Origin: Chrysaora quinquecirrha
Lineage: Eukaryota > Cnidaria > Scyphozoa > Semaeostomeae > Pelagiidae
Direction: 5' to 3'
NCBI GenBank assembly: GCA_014526335.1
Contig: JACTAT010000060.1
Location: 4,130,404 to 4,194,403 of the forward strand
DNA: 64,000 nucleotides
Shown piece after piece: positions 1-12,900 of the stretch. A program made the position numbers and the translations under genes. A model generated the notes under the pieces. That model saw only the letters and a list, made by a program, of their open reading frames with translations. It made no database searches and was not told the origin of the DNA. The first letter of the stretch is position 1; each line of letters starts with the position of its first letter.

Positions 1-467
1 AAATGTCTAGCTATTTCATCGATTCAATCCAAAATATGATCTATGTTTACGTAGATGTGTATTCTATACAAAATCGTCTATGGAGATGTAGCGAAAGGCC
101 ATGCAGTCAATAAATCATGACAATATAGACATGATCACCGAAACAAGGTTAAGAAAAGGTGTGATAAGGTGTGATCTGAAATAAATAAGCTTGAAGAAAA
201 TTAATCTAGATTTGGATTAGGATTATCCGTCGTTAGCTTAGACTTATTCCACAAGTCGTAGTTTTCGCTCAAAAGGCCACTCTGAGTATCAGGCCATCCA
301 GTTCAGTTTTTCATGTAAATTGTTGTTGCTGTTGCTTAAGGCTGCCTATACTTTTTTGAAGAGTGGGACTTACGGAATGAGCCCATCGTTAGCTGCTCTT
401 CCTTATGATTTAAGCTTCGAGGTAGTTTGTTCTTATTCATATATTAAAAAGGCTTAAAAATAATTAC
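1..467. other. Sequence 3' of MACPF copy A exon 1, no exon recognised
   Basis: This is the beginning of the intron that follows copy A exon 1; a GT donor lies at 467-466 on the minus strand. I translated the minus strand looking for the PLAT exons that follow in copies B and C and saw none. They probably lie beyond the window edge. Nothing else is recognisable here. Confidence 0.5.
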
Positions 468-1775
468 CTTTATTTGTGCAAACATATCCTTCTTTTTTGC
501 TTTCATCGTTTTTACATTCTTGGTCGAATTCGCAATCATCATTCCAGCCACAGCCGTTCTTCTTGAGATTAGCAACATCACAAGTAGCGATGTTTAGCTC
601 ACTCTTGTGATCTTCACAATATTTCAGATATTTTGGAAGAAGCCAAGCAAGGATCTTTTTGTACTCTATTTTCAAACTTTGCTTGCCATCCTTTAAATTG
701 TCCATGAAAACTCCTCTGAACAGATTTACAATCGGGTCCAGTGTCATTCGAATAGGAATTGGAGCATCAAAATCCTGATTTGCCCAAGAAATCAAATCCT
801 TTTGAGGTGCTGAACCAAACGAAGTGATATATTGCCTGCTGTACTCTCTTGTCCATCGTGTGTTTTAGATTGAATTTCTTTTGTGCACTTGCTTGATGCT
901 GTGTTCACAAGCCCGAAGAAGAGGTTTAAACTTGATTTAGTACATTCCTGCATCTCTTCTTCTGTTGTCTTCATTGCTTCGTTTCTGTCATATCGCTTTG
1001 TTATGGCTATACGAGCTCCCATATCAGCATTTCTCAGATAGTGGGTGCCGAAGTTTTCAATTAACTTTTCTACTTTTTCGTTCTTTTCTCTGTCATCTCC
1101 TTGGTTGGCTGCTTGGAGCTCTTTTAACATTGCGATGAATCCAGGATGAAACTTCGGTGGCCTTGTTTGAGAGACTTTGACTGTATAAATGATACCATGG
1201 GCTCTTGCATTGACCAATATTCCAGTCTTCTCACTAAAGAATCTTTCATTTTTCCTGAATGCATTGTTCGAGCCAAATGCTGCTGCGGCCATCGGGGGAA
1301 CCGTTGTCTCCACACCAACCTCAGCTCCTTTAACAGGGACGCTTACTGAAACATCATATTCCAAATTTGTTGCCAAATCAGTTCCTTGGGAAGTTACGGT
1401 CTTCAACGATTTCTGATAATCTTTTGTATTTTTTATGATTTCGCTTTCAAGCGATGTCATGAAGCTCTTTATGGTTCTAACAGTCAGTCCATCATCAAGA
1501 GCGTACCTGTTTTCGCCGTTCTTTACTGTCGGAAGAAATATGTACGCCATATTGTCAAATCCAGGATCTTTTAGCATATTCTTAGATTGTGGTAGCGGGT
1601 TTCCTTTCAAAATGTTGTAGCCGGTCATTGCCGTGAAGATATTTGGAACTGGCTCATGACTTGGATCACATTCTGGTCTGTTGCAGAATTTGGAATAATC
1701 ACCATCAGCAAAGCACGTAGCAGATAATGCTAAGAGCAAGAAGACGATCATGGTGCTGGCTATTCTGTCAAGCAT
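468..1775 (-). CDS. MACPF (perforin-like) protein, copy A, exon 1, frameshifted
   Basis: Perforin-family protein, expected to be secreted and to oligomerise into membrane pores. The chosen start at 1775 matches copy B and gives a hydrophobic signal peptide ending near CFADG; the open frame reaches upstream to 1835 but that extension is not shared. The MACPF signature NFGTHYLRN has its Phe at about residue 242, and the segment around SVSVPVKGAEVGVETTVPP is nearly identical to copy B. The frame breaks around 857-867 in an ACACAC run: compared with B one base is missing. The second half, down to 468, is in another frame and carries the DPIVNLF segment and the Cys-rich EGF-like stretch. A phase-1 GT donor at 467-466 matches copies B and C, so more exons are expected outside the window. 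It is either a pseudogene or carries a sequencing error in a short repeat. Related cnidarian MACPF proteins include venom pore-formers, but nothing here shows a venom role. Confidence 0.8.
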
Positions 1776-2498
1776 CTGAATCAAATTGGATGTTTGAACC
1801 ATATTTAGGGCCTTTGTATTCAAGTACCTGTTCATTTTGTCAAGGGGGTAGACAATAAAAATTTTTCTTGAAGCATTGGTTTATTTATACAAAAGTGACT
1901 TTTTCAATAAAAGTTAGAAACAACATTAGTACTCGTGGTCTGTCTACATTTATTAAAATCTATTAGAATCTTGAAAATAAAAGCCATGCCTCCATGCATT
2001 TGGACTTAATGCATATAGTTTAGTTAATATAGCTTGCAGGCATTGCGTATATAAGAGAATATTTCCAATTTCAAGATCAAAATCACTTCTAAAGTAAATC
2101 TTCATGGACGAATCAATAAAATCTTTTTTCTTTTCTACAACCGTACTGATATCGTTGTTCACGAACAAGTAATGAGATGTCTTTTTCTGTGTATGAAGAC
2201 TTAACTTTTCTTCTCATACGTCTCCCTAAAAGGTTGTTAACGTGCATGGTTCTTTTAAATTTCTTTCATTGTGCTTAGCAAATAACTATTCGTATCGCTC
2301 CTAATGTTAAAATTTACGCATTTTCTGATACCTACGCTCTATGGCATATCGAAAATTGTCGGAATATCGAAAATGGTCGAAATTTCTTTTAGTGTGACGT
2401 TTCTATTTTTTAAGATAATTTTTTACTCTATGTAACTTACCCCCGTATTTGCATTGAATTTTTTAAATGTTAATGATTATTCGGCAGATTGGGGTACC
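1776..2498. other. Upstream region of MACPF copy A
   Basis: AT-rich sequence 5' of copy A. No exon, RNA gene or clear core promoter is recognised. A small minus-strand open frame at 1953-2168 has no recognisable motif and is probably chance. Confidence 0.4.
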
Positions 2499-3200
2499 GA
2501 TATGAATTTGAATAGATGTTTGTGCTTTCAAGTAGGTGAACTGCTACTAAGGATCAGTAGTTGCCAATCAGAAGATGCAGTCGCTCATTTAAATATTGCG
2601 CTTTCAGTTTCAGCTTGTATATGACAAGTGTGTTTGTGACTTAATCATAAATTTCTTTATGCATGCTGGTGCATCTATACGCATTTATGTCATCATTAGG
2701 TTATTCTTGAGTGGTGATATGAATATGAATAGATGTTTGCACTTTGAAGTAGCTGAACAGCTAAAGGATCAACAGTTACCAATCAGAAGATGCAGTCGCT
2801 CATTTAAATATTGCGTTTTCAGTTTCAGCTTGTATATGACAAGTGTGTTTGTGATTTGATCATAAATTTATCTATGCATGCTGGTGCATCTATACGCATT
2901 TATGTCATCATTAGGTCATTCTTTAGTGGTGATATGAATATGAATAGATGTTGGTACTTTGAAATAGCTGCATAGCTAAGGGATCAACAATTACAAATAG
3001 CAAAGATCTTGGAAATGAGTCTCTTTTCCACGATCATTGCCAATAGGAAGATATCGTTCAATTCAACATTTCTTCAATTTCTATTTGTAAATGACAAATT
3101 TATTGGTGGCTTGATCATAAATTTCTCTTTCTATATGCATTTGCCAGTATTGAAGTTAATCTTGATTGCAGATATGAATTTTATTAGAATTTGTTCTTTG
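2499..3200. repeat. Degenerate tandem repeat, unit about 217-240 bp, three copies
   Basis: The phrase GATATGAAT followed by an AATAGATG-like string recurs at 2499, 2716, 2931 and, decayed, at 3171, giving periods of 217, 215 and 240. Units share an AGAAGATGCAGTCGCTCATT segment and a GACAAGTGTGTTTGTGA segment; the third unit is the most diverged. The short open frame spanning two units is a product of the repeat, not a gene. Confidence 0.8.
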
Positions 3201-4519
3201 TAACTGATAAACCTCTACCTAATCAAAGTACTTTTCCTTCATTTTGTTCCGTCGGATTTAGCGTTAGCTCCCTAGCGGGGTACTTCCATTGTCCAATATA
3301 CCATACGTGCCACCAAAATGGGTTACATTTTCAGCAACAATTTACCCACATTTAGGTTAGCCTTTTTCATTTTCTCGAAATAGGAAGGAAAGGTTATAAA
3401 ATCATTTTGAAATTGTTTGGATTGTTTCGAAAACCTGACTGAAGTTGGTTAATTGAATTTTAGTTATTAGCACAAAGCCATTTTCATAATGTTAAACTTC
3501 GATTTAACTGCAATAAATAGTCAAAAATTGTTTGCTTCTCCACAAATGGGTTCACATAGGTAACAAATTCATTTAACAGTAGACATGGATGGGTTTGGGG
3601 AACCGGAATCTGGAAAAGCCTGAGCGGCACGACTACAGTCTACCCCCTGCGTTTCACATTGAAAAGAAATCCGGCGTGTTTTGATCCAACCTCGTTCCCA
3701 GGGCTATTCAGGCCAGCCATGAATACCCCTGGTATCTACCCCACGATTCGTGGGTGATTATGATAATTTATGCAATGAATTATTAATAATTATGCAAGCC
3801 AGCGAGCTTGGCCGTGCGTGTGACTCCTTGAATGAATTTTGCACGGCGCAAAATAACTTTAACATTTTTCTTTCGTTCGACTTGGAAAATTGAAAATAAT
3901 GCACTTTTCATCTAAAAAATTTGGAGAACTTGAGGACAATGTTTTGGAAAAATTAGAACAATTTCCTTCAAGAAATTGCTGATCATTTGGGGAGTACTTT
4001 TCAATGCCAAGAATTACTTTCAAGCGATGTTTTTATAAAGTTGTGTTCATGCAATTTTTTCGCTAAATGAAGGCATGTAGTTCTTCCTTCACTTAAAAAC
4101 AAAATAGGCTTTCATGGAATATTCCAGGTCAGAGAAATAAATACAACAGCAAGGTGTTTCCAGTAGTTAAAATTACTCGAAGTTAAGGTTAAAAAGTATA
4201 TATTTGCTCGTAATTGCTGTATAGTTTTGCTGTGCAAGAGTCTGGATGAGATTTTCCTTGTTTTCGACTTCCAAACCTTCCCATTCTTGTGTGCAGAATT
4301 CATTATTTTGATCAAATAGCAAGAAAAGCCAGTTGACAAAAGTATAGCTAATGTTTCTTTCCAAGTATATTTTTATACTTTCAGAAAATTTCAGCGTTTC
4401 TTGGATACTTTGCTAGCAAATTTATCAGATATTCATTTGCCACTTTCAGACATTTTCTACGGCGCTTCGTCATTACAAAATATTCTATGAAAACATTTAA
4501 TATTTTATTTGTATTGTAA
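3201..4519. other. Intergenic, nothing recognised
   Basis: AT-rich spacer. A GC-richer patch near 3590-3790 contains CCTCGTTCCCAGGGCT, which looks like a dispersed-repeat relic, but no ends or coding sequence can be defined. No gene supported. Confidence 0.4.
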
Positions 4520-4521
4520 TA

Positions 4522-5109
4522 CAGTTGACATCCGCTATCTCGACTGCCCGCTATCTCGAACATTCGCTATCTCGAACGATTCTCCATTTCCCCTCGTTTT
4601 GATATAAGGGTTTGTATAGAAAAATCATCCGCTATCTCGAACCCCGTTATCTCGAACATTCGCTATCTCGAACCATTTTTGATTTCCCATGGAGGAAAAC
4701 CTGCTCTTTATCTCGAACTTTGCCAAATTTTTTGCTGAACTGGATAAAGAGACAGGCTGAAAATATGTATAAGTTCGCCTAGCGGAGCAGGAATGGCAGC
4801 AGCTAGGTGATATGCTGCCCATGTATACAATAGATGAAGCTGTTCTCTTTCGAGATGTGCTGCATCGCCATTATCTCAATTTCAACAATAGTAGGGATAA
4901 AAGCAGATGAGCTTTGACTCCTATGTAAAAAATACCAGACTTGTTTGACGAAATTTGGGATCAGTAACCCTGCATGTTAATAGGGGTTCCTTTTCTGACT
5001 TAAAAACTAAAATTTTTATATTTATATGGGGCATCCGTTATTTCGAACATTCGCTATCTCGAACAAATTCCAGTTTCCCTTGAGAGTTCGAGATAGCGGA
5101 TGTCAACTG
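4522..5109. mobile_element. Inverted-repeat DNA element with TA target duplication (pogo/Tigger-like, non-autonomous)
   Basis: The left end CAGTTGACATCCGCTATCTC at 4522 is mirrored by the right end finishing GCGGATGTCAACTG at 5109. TA dinucleotides flank both ends (4520-4521 and 5110-5111). Sub-terminal copies of CGCTATCTCGAAC recur several times inside each end. TA duplication and CAG termini are known for the Tc1/mariner-pogo-Tigger superfamily. The 588-bp interior has no transposase of useful length, so it would need a transposase from elsewhere. Superfamily assignment rests on ends only. Confidence 0.8.
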
Positions 5110-5123
5110 TATCGAAAGGGCCT

Positions 5124-5990
5124 TTTGGCATTCGGATCCATTGCTCGTATGTGCGGCTCGTGTCCGGAGGTTGGTATTAGACCCCGTTTACACGATATCG
5201 GTACCACACCGGTTTGATATGACACCGGTGCGGAATCTTTTGTTTTTAGACGAGCCGTTTACACGATATCGGTACCACACCGGCATAAAAGGTGCGAAAA
5301 CACATGTCGATAGCCACACCGGTACGATTTCATGCCGGTGTGATAGCGACATCGTGTAAACACCCATACCGGCATGGTAACGATACGATTTCATATCGGT
5401 TTCACTTCGATTGCTTTTAGGATAGGAATTATACCGTAATATTTTCTTTATTAATTGTTTTTCTGATGTAATATCATGAGACTTGAGTTTCCTTGTCGAT
5501 TGAAGTAAATTTAGTTGCTTTTTCTCGTCTTACACTTGTTGACACAGCATTTTCGTGTATTTTTTATTTACATCGATGAAATAATGGCTGGTTGCTAAAA
5601 TTTGTTTTCCTCGAAAGGCGGGGACTGTTTGCAATTTGCTCTCTTGGTTTATTATATGGTTTTGTTCTTTGTTAGAGCATAGGCCATAGCCCAAAATCAC
5701 AAAATTAAGCTCTATGATTTTTTCAGCCATTGTTTAACCAAAGCGACATGAAATCACACCGGTATCGTGTAAACGGGATGATAAAAAACCCACACCGGCA
5801 TGGTTTCATGCCGGTGTCAAATCGTACCGGTGTGGTACCGATATCGTGTAAACGGGGTCTTATACAACCAATTCTGAAAGCATTGACCGATAGGGCGTCT
5901 GGGCATTCTGATCCTTTTCCCGGATGTATGACTTGTATCGGGAATTCGGTATTATAGAACAAAATCTGAAAGCATTTGGGTTACGGAGTC
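5124..5990 (+). repeat. Degenerate tandem duplication (about 95 bp) split by an inserted element
   Basis: Sequence 5124-5179 (GGCATTCGGATCC... GGTATTA), resumed at 5863-5898 after the inserted element, matches 5899-5990 (GGCATTCTGATCC... GGTATTATAGAAC... CTGAAAGCATT). The second copy gives the uninterrupted form of the site into which the 5180-5859 element inserted. Confidence 0.6.
5180..5859. mobile_element. Inverted-repeat element with TTA target duplication (PIF/Harbinger-like MITE)
   Basis: The left end GACCCCGTTTACACGATATC at 5180 is mirrored by the right end finishing CGTGTAAACGGGGTC at 5859. TTA flanks both sides (5177-5179 and 5860-5862), the duplication typical of PIF/Harbinger transposons. 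The ACACCGG/CCGGTGT motif recurs in both orientations in each terminal region, so single strands would fold strongly. No transposase is encoded in the 680 bp. A related end (GGCCCCGTTTACACGAGG) lies at 42620. Confidence 0.8.
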
Positions 5991-8634
5991 CTGAACTTCT
6001 AGGCTTGGCCTTATAAATGACAAAGTCAGTTTGCAGATTCGAAAATTGTTGTAATTAGAGATTATTCCTACTTTTTTCTAAATCATTCGTTTGACTTTCT
6101 TGAGAAGGAATAATCGCTCATGTTCTATTTTCTTTGTATTTTCGATGTCAATATGTGGGACCATGATCAAGAGATCCAGAAATGTTGAATCCTGCTGCCA
6201 ACATGTTGCATTAATAACTCTTTTTACTTAAAGTACAGATGTAGTTGATAAGGCATAAGAAAACCTTCAACGTGTTTGTGTCTTTTAATATGTAGCTTTG
6301 AAGAATCTCGCACACGATATACACAAATTTAAGCAACAATTCCAAGAAACGTTTCGGGACTTTCAAAGGTCCATTTTCAGTCAAAATAATTGCAAGATTC
6401 GCAATTAATAAGTACAGAGAAGGTTGCTTTAGAATTCCATTCTTTCTATTCGGTCAGTTGAAACTTCAGCCGAACCACGGTTTTCTTTTCTAGTTCTTAG
6501 TGTAAAATGAACTTTTTAATTATTGTCGTTGTTTTGGTTTTAATAGCCTGTGGTACATTATACTTTTGTGCTTAAATTAAAAAGCTTCTTGTTGTCTTTA
6601 GTTGACAATCAGTTGATTTTGATCTTAATTCTTGATGCCTGAACGACTTATAACAGATTAAGCTCGCTCTGCTCGTCTGGCTTAAATAAAGTTGCTTGTT
6701 CTTGAATGTTAAGTGGACGTGGTGCAGTGTTTCAATTTTTAGCTAAGACAAACAGCATATTGTTAAAATACCTTTAACTACTGAAATGATGTTTTTGTAA
6801 TGCAAGCGTTGAAACCTCTGAAAAACTCCAGCCGATTATATTTTCCATAAAAACGTCATTCTTTTATTACACGGGTACGCACTGTTCAGTTACGTTTTCA
6901 AAAAGCGATGCGACTAGGCTACAAAAGTGGATCAATATGGATCCGTTCCCGAGCCATTCTTGTATAAATGCAATCAAATTGTACCTATATCGTACCAAAG
7001 ACTTACGGATTCCTATAAGTTATAGGAATTCGACTAAGCCACACTATAAGTGTTTTGTATATATGCTAATGGTTAGAGAATTATCTCCACTCTTTGAAGA
7101 CATGCTGCTTATATTGAAGCTATCAGCTTTAGAGAGTGAGATTGGTGTTCTTCAAAGAGAATTGTACTTATTTAAAGCCCCCTTCCTTTAAACATCTCCC
7201 TCAAATATAACAATTTTAAAAGCTGTTTCGACTAAATACTGAACACATGACTGACAAGTTAACATTGTCGTTTTCACAATATGTAATGATAATATAAATA
7301 TAATATAATAATAACAAAAAGGCATTTATATTGCGCCATTTATCCACACGGCTCAAAGTCGCAAATAGTATGAAACTTTCACTTCAGTCTGTGAGATTTT
7401 ACAGACAAATGTTTTTGTAACACCCAGAGAAAGTAAAAAAGCCATTATTTCACCCTAAGTTTGGGTCTTTAAGAAACTCTGATAAAAATATCATTGCTCA
7501 AAGCCATCAATTCTTTAGATTCAGGGCATTTTTCAGTTTCCCTCCAAAACTCCTTGACCATGACCATGATTGTTGTTTGAGTTTTGATCACCAGGTGTTG
7601 TTGATCTTAATGCTAGGGATCAGACCTGTTTACGTTGAAGTCAATGTGCTTTTTCTTGTTTACGTCAATTATACCAGTCTTTGAAAAGAAGGATTCTATA
7701 GAGGGTAGTGGTAGTAAGCCTGAAGAAACTTGATATGTTTTGCCTGTAAAAATTCCTAACCCTTTCTAGACATCTAACGATTTAAATGACATCATAAAAT
7801 AATCAAATGATCTGAATCTTTTATTTCATGTGGCAATATGACTGAGGTTGGTTTCCACAAATATTACCTCACCTTACTGTCGTTTACGTGAGTTAATATT
7901 TAGAGTTAAATAGAGGTAAAGTGATTTCAATATTAATGCTACTGGGAACAACTTAAACAATTTTTAACTCCAAAATTTTACGCCATTTAAATCCAATAAA
8001 CCTGGATCAAGAAACAAAATATTTTATATCAAAAACGGTAATCGGCTCTCTTTCGGATTGGTGCATTTCGAGCCGCACCTGAATATTAATTCTGCCTTAG
8101 TTTGATGTTTTGGTCTGTTTCTGACGTTCATACTCTGAGGAGCGTCAGACAAAGAAAGCTTTTAATTATGCCAGAAAATTTGTTCGCTGTTCATCGCAAT
8201 TTTGAAGATAGGCATAAATGAACCAAGACAAACAAAATAGAACTATCATTCCCCAGTAACTACTCAGCCGTATGCGGCCAAAGATCATCATAAAAAACAA
8301 AACAACACCAACTTGAGATGAGGAGCTACTGATTTCTATGTGAAAAGATCAAATAAGACAAAGGCTTCTTGCTCATTCAAATAGAAAAAGATTTCCTTAA
8401 AAACAAAAGGATTTCTCGGAGATTTCTATGAGCAATATCATTTTCAGAAAGGGTAAGGCAAATTCCCAGAGAGTGCATTGCCTTTGGGGAATTGCATTAG
8501 AAGCAGATTTTCAGTAGATGTGCGTTTCCTGAAAATCTGGGACAATCCGGCTTATTGTATCGTAACAACTTTATTGTAGCATTCTTTTGTAACTTTAGTA
8601 ACCTTTTTGTTGTGTTCTCCTTAACATTGCAGTA
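5863..8634. other. Intergenic, nothing recognised
   Basis: Apart from the repeat copy at its left edge I see no gene, RNA or mobile element in this AT-rich stretch. A short plus-strand open frame at 6937-7191 shows no domain and lacks splice context that would support it. Confidence 0.4.
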
Positions 8635-9230
8635 TGTGACTCGCAGCAAGAGTCCACCAAAAACGAGCCACAGGGGGTAGCGAAGCGCTGTGCAAGTGTG
8701 TCCTTTGAACGCGAGGCAGATAAATCGAAATTGAAATTGTTGATAATAAGTCGTAAACGGCAAATTGAAATCGAAAATCTTGATTACTAATTCGTGAATA
8801 ATAATTCGTGAATACTAATTCGAAAATCGCTCGAAAATCGGTTCAAACTAAAAGAAAATAATTAAAATACTCTAAGCATAACGGAATAGATTATAACAGC
8901 GAATAACGAAAACAAATCAATTTAATTAACTAAAAGTCCAACAAACAAACAAAACAAACTTACTTCGGTATACACATGCACGGTAGACTGGCCAAATGCC
9001 GTAGATATTGACGATTTTCTTTAATACGATAGAAACTAGTTTGACATCCTTTTGACAGCAAAAACGATAGCAAAAAACCAACTGGACAGCAAAAAACTTA
9101 GAAGCAATAAAAAAAAATAAAACGTGTTCGTCTTGTGACTTGGCAAAGAGTCAATACCTGCTGAGCGGAAGTACCGCACAGCTAATTTTAAACAACAACA
9201 AAAGAAAGATTAAGTGTTTCAAACGTAACA
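8635..9230 (-). repeat. BEL/Pao LTR (3' LTR of the minus-strand element)
   Basis: Starts TGTGACTCGCAGCAAGAGTC and ends AACGTAACA on the plus strand, so it reads TG...CA in element orientation. It matches 15363-15950 almost base for base from about 8820 onward. A purine-rich AAGGGGCCGG, adjacent at 9231-9243 on the minus strand, is a plausible polypurine tract. Confidence 0.9.
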
Positions 9231-9284
9231 TACCGGCCCCTTAAAGGCGTCTTGCAGGATAGCCTTTACCTTTCATACCACTGG

Positions 9285-9881
9285 TCAGTTTGAAACATCT
9301 CGTCTGCTCAATGCTTCAGCAGCTTCCAAAAGAACGATTTTGTCGATAGGTCGCACAAGAACGGCTTTACTTGTTTTAATCTTGACGGAGCGCACCAGAC
9401 CGTCACTGCGATTTTTACGCACCTCCAATACACGTCCCAATGGCCACGAGCTGCGTGGAGTTGATTCGTCGAGCAGCAAAACAATGTCGTTGACTGCGAA
9501 ATTTCTGTGCTCTTTGTTCCATTTCTGTCGCTCTTGAAGCGTAGGTAAATATTCGCGTATCCATCTGCGCCAAAACACGTCGGCGAGGTACTGGACTTGA
9601 CGCCATCGTCGATGACTGTAGCTATCATGTCTCGCAAAAGAACCAGGTGGAGCATTCGGTCCTGCATGCAGCAATAGCAGATGGTTAGGAGTCAACGGCT
9701 CGAGATCGCGAGGATCGTCAGATAACTTGGTAATTGGTAGGCAATTGACTATGCTTTCTACTTCGCACATAAGAGTATTGATACCTTCGTCGTCTAGCAA
9801 TTGCTCTTTGATTAACGCTTTCATAACTTTCCGTACAGTTCTGATACATCTTTCCCACACACCTCCGTGATGTGAGCCCAC
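9285..9881 (-). CDS. BEL/Pao Pol C-terminal part: end of integrase and DUF5641-like tail
   Basis: Separate 198-aa open frame carrying the end of the BEL integrase. [11 protein letters not shown] near its start holds the catalytic Glu of the DDE triad (residue 10), and [20 protein letters not shown] is the typical BEL C-terminal segment after integrase. It is disconnected from the main Gag-Pol frame by two frame changes, near 9991 and near 9881-9890. The second looks like a small deletion just before the conserved HHGG motif. The first Met is probably internal to the original polyprotein, so this is a fragment, not an independent gene. Confidence 0.85.
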   Translation of the reverse strand: MGSHHGGVWERCIRTVRKVMKALIKEQLLDDEGINTLMCEVESIVNCLPITKLSDDPRDLEPLTPNHLLLLHAGPNAPPGSFARHDSYSHRRWRQVQYLADVFWRRWIREYLPTLQERQKWNKEHRNFAVNDIVLLLDESTPRSSWPLGRVLEVRKNRSDGLVRSVKIKTSKAVLVRPIDKIVLLEAAEALSRRDVSN

Positions 9882-9990
9882 TCGATGTTGCGTTGCAATA
9901 AGAACTCGTGAATTTGAGATTGATTCCAGTCGTTAACCGCTTCTCGAAGCTCCTTTTCACCTCTGACGAAATTTCCGCCGTTATCTGATC

Positions 9991-12900
9991 TCATTTCGCG
10001 GGCTTTCCTCTTCTTGCGATAAACCTTCTCATTGCGTTGATGAATGATGACGTGTCGAGTGAACTAGCGACTTCAATATGGATAGCCCGAATAGTTAGGC
10101 ATGTAAAGATGACCCCGTACCTTTTAACGGTGCTCCTACCGCGTTTGACGATGAAAGGCCCGAAACAATCGACGCCTACGTACGTAAAGGGTGGCTCGGA
10201 AGGAGTAACTCTGTCCGCAGGCAAACTTGCCATTTTCTGTTGAGCAACTGACGCTTGTCTTCTTTTGCAACTGAAACATTCTTTTAGAACTCTCTTGGTG
10301 AGTTGCCTTCCGTTGATAATCCAGTAGTTTTCTCGAATTAAAGATAACGTATATTCTAATCCGAAGTGACCTGACAGACGATGGTAATAATTGACGATTA
10401 AGTCAACCACATGATGATTCTTTGGAAGAATAGCAGGGTGCTTTAATCTGCTGTCGACTGGCGCATGTTGAAGGCGACCTCCAACACACAAAAGATCGTT
10501 GATAAGTACTGGGTCTAGCTTATAGACTCTGCTAGATTTCTTTAATACCCCTTTGCTTGGTTGATCAATTTGCTGTCGAAGCTGAAGAAGTTCTTCTTTG
10601 AATGATAGACTCTGAATATACTTGACGATTGCTGCTTCAGCGAAATTCATCTCATTTACAGAGATCAAAGGCACTGAATCGATTGATTGAGTTTCGATCG
10701 GCTGATCAGTTTTGCGATTTCTGATACGATTCAAGAGATTTGACTTGAAACGAAGTATCCACGCGATGATTTTCTTTAGGCGACTCCAGGAGGAAAATTG
10801 CTTGATGATATTTTCAATTGGGTCGAAGGGTTTAGCTTCAGTCGCATATACCGTAGATGATTTCTTGACCTCAGGGTCGTCTTCTTCTATTTGATTCATG
10901 CCACTAGGTCGCTGTGGCCATTTTTCAATTGGTTGAGTGAGGAAATGTGGACCGTGTATCCACCGTTGAAGCGAAGTGGCTGAAGCTCCTCTAGATGATT
11001 CGTCTGCAGGATTAGATTGCGTGTCGATGTATCTCCATTGAGATGGTGAAGTTGCGTCGTGGATGGTTGCGATACGATTGGCGACGAATGTCTGGAATCG
11101 CTTTCCTGTATTCTCGATATAGCGAAGCACACAAGTGCTATCTGTCCAGAAGATCGATTCGTCGATTTCTAGGCTCAATTCTTGTCGAGTGATTCGATCC
11201 AGTCTAGTAGCGACAACTGCGGCAGACAATTCTAGGCGTGGAATTGTCAACGACTTAAGAGGTGCAAGCCTTGACTTACCCATGACGAATGAACAATGAA
11301 CGTTGCCCTTGTTATCTGTAATTCTGAGGTACGTGACAGCTCCGTACCCTTGCTGGGATGCATCTGAGAAATGATGAACTTGGATTGATGTGATCTCGCC
11401 GAATGCTGATGGCTTGAAACAGCGATCAATTGCAAGATGCTCCAATTTTGGTAGCTCTTGCAACCAATTTTGCCAGCGTTGCATGTACTCGTCTGGAACA
11501 GGGTCGTCCCAGTCGAGATTCTTCCTACACAGCTCCTGCAGAATCAATTTCGCTTGTAGTATGAACGGAGCAGCGAATCCCAAAGGATCGTAAACTGAGC
11601 TGATGATTGACAATAACCCTCTTCTTGTTGCCGGTCTGTCCTTCAGGGTTATTTTGAATCCAAACTGATCATTTGATACGTTCCATTGAACGCCGAGGGC
11701 TCTTTCAATATGCATTTTGTCAAAGTCTAAATCTTTCACATTCGATGCTCTTTCCGATTCTGGAAGCGACTTAATAACCTCCTTAGAATTAGATGTCCAT
11801 TTAGTTAGCCTGAAACCACCTCTTGCTAGAAGACTGCGCAATTGATCTGCAAGCTGAATTGCTTCTTCTTCTGAATTAACTGACTGCAAACAGTCATCTA
11901 CGTAGAAGTTCCTCTCCACGGTTTGAATTGTCAGTGGGTCGAAATCTGCCTGGTTGTCTTGAGCTGTTCTCTTCAATGCGAAATTGGCACAACTAGGTGA
12001 AGATGTTGCACCAAATAAATGCACAACCATTTTGTATTCTTCAGGCGTTGCGGAAAGGTCGCCATCTGGCCACCATAAGAATCTTAAGGCATCACAATCG
12101 CTTTTTCTTACGCGAACTTGATGAAACATGGCCTCTACGTCTGACATGAATGCGATTTGGTCTTGTCTGAAACGCGAGAGTACGCCTACAACTGTGTTAG
12201 TCAGGTCCGGCCCCTGTAGCAGCTGGTCGTTCAACGAAGTGTTGCGATATTTCGCTGAGCAGTCGAACACTACCCTGATTTTGTCGGGCTTTTGGGGATG
12301 GAAAACAGGGTGGTGAGGCAGATACCAAAACGTTTCTAGAGGACCGACATCATCATTGCATACCTTTTTAGCATAGCCCTTGACCAACAGGTCATCGATA
12401 AACCCTTTGTATTTAGTTAGCATTTCTGGGTCTCTTTGCAATCGCCTTCTAAGGAGTTTCAAACGATGTTCTGCTAAAGATTTGTTGTTTTCCAAAGAGG
12501 GTGGATAGTTCTTCCACGGTAGAGCCATTTCATAGTGACCTTTCTCAAGCTTGACACTATCATTCATGATATCTAATGCCCTTTTGTCATTCTGTGACAT
12601 TGATACCTTAGAATCAACTAATGAATCATTGAATTCCATGTTACAGAAGTTTTCGAACTGTTCGTTGAGCCTCGTATCAACGAAGTTAGTCATTGAAGCG
12701 CTTTTTCCTTTTCTTCCGAGTGGTCCATTGAGAACCCAGCCCAGAGCAGTACGTGTAGCATAAGGACCACCATTTTGGCTTGCCTTTACCTCTAAAGGTT
12801 GAAGTGCTTCTGGGACGTTGCTGCCTATAAGAAGGCCTACTTCTGCATCTATTTGCGGTAGACTTATGCCGGCGAGATGAGGCCAGCGACTGATATCTTC

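Noticed and set aside
1..467. PLAT exons for MACPF copy A
   Set aside because: A TTTCAG acceptor exists on the minus strand, but the sequence after it does not resemble PLAT.
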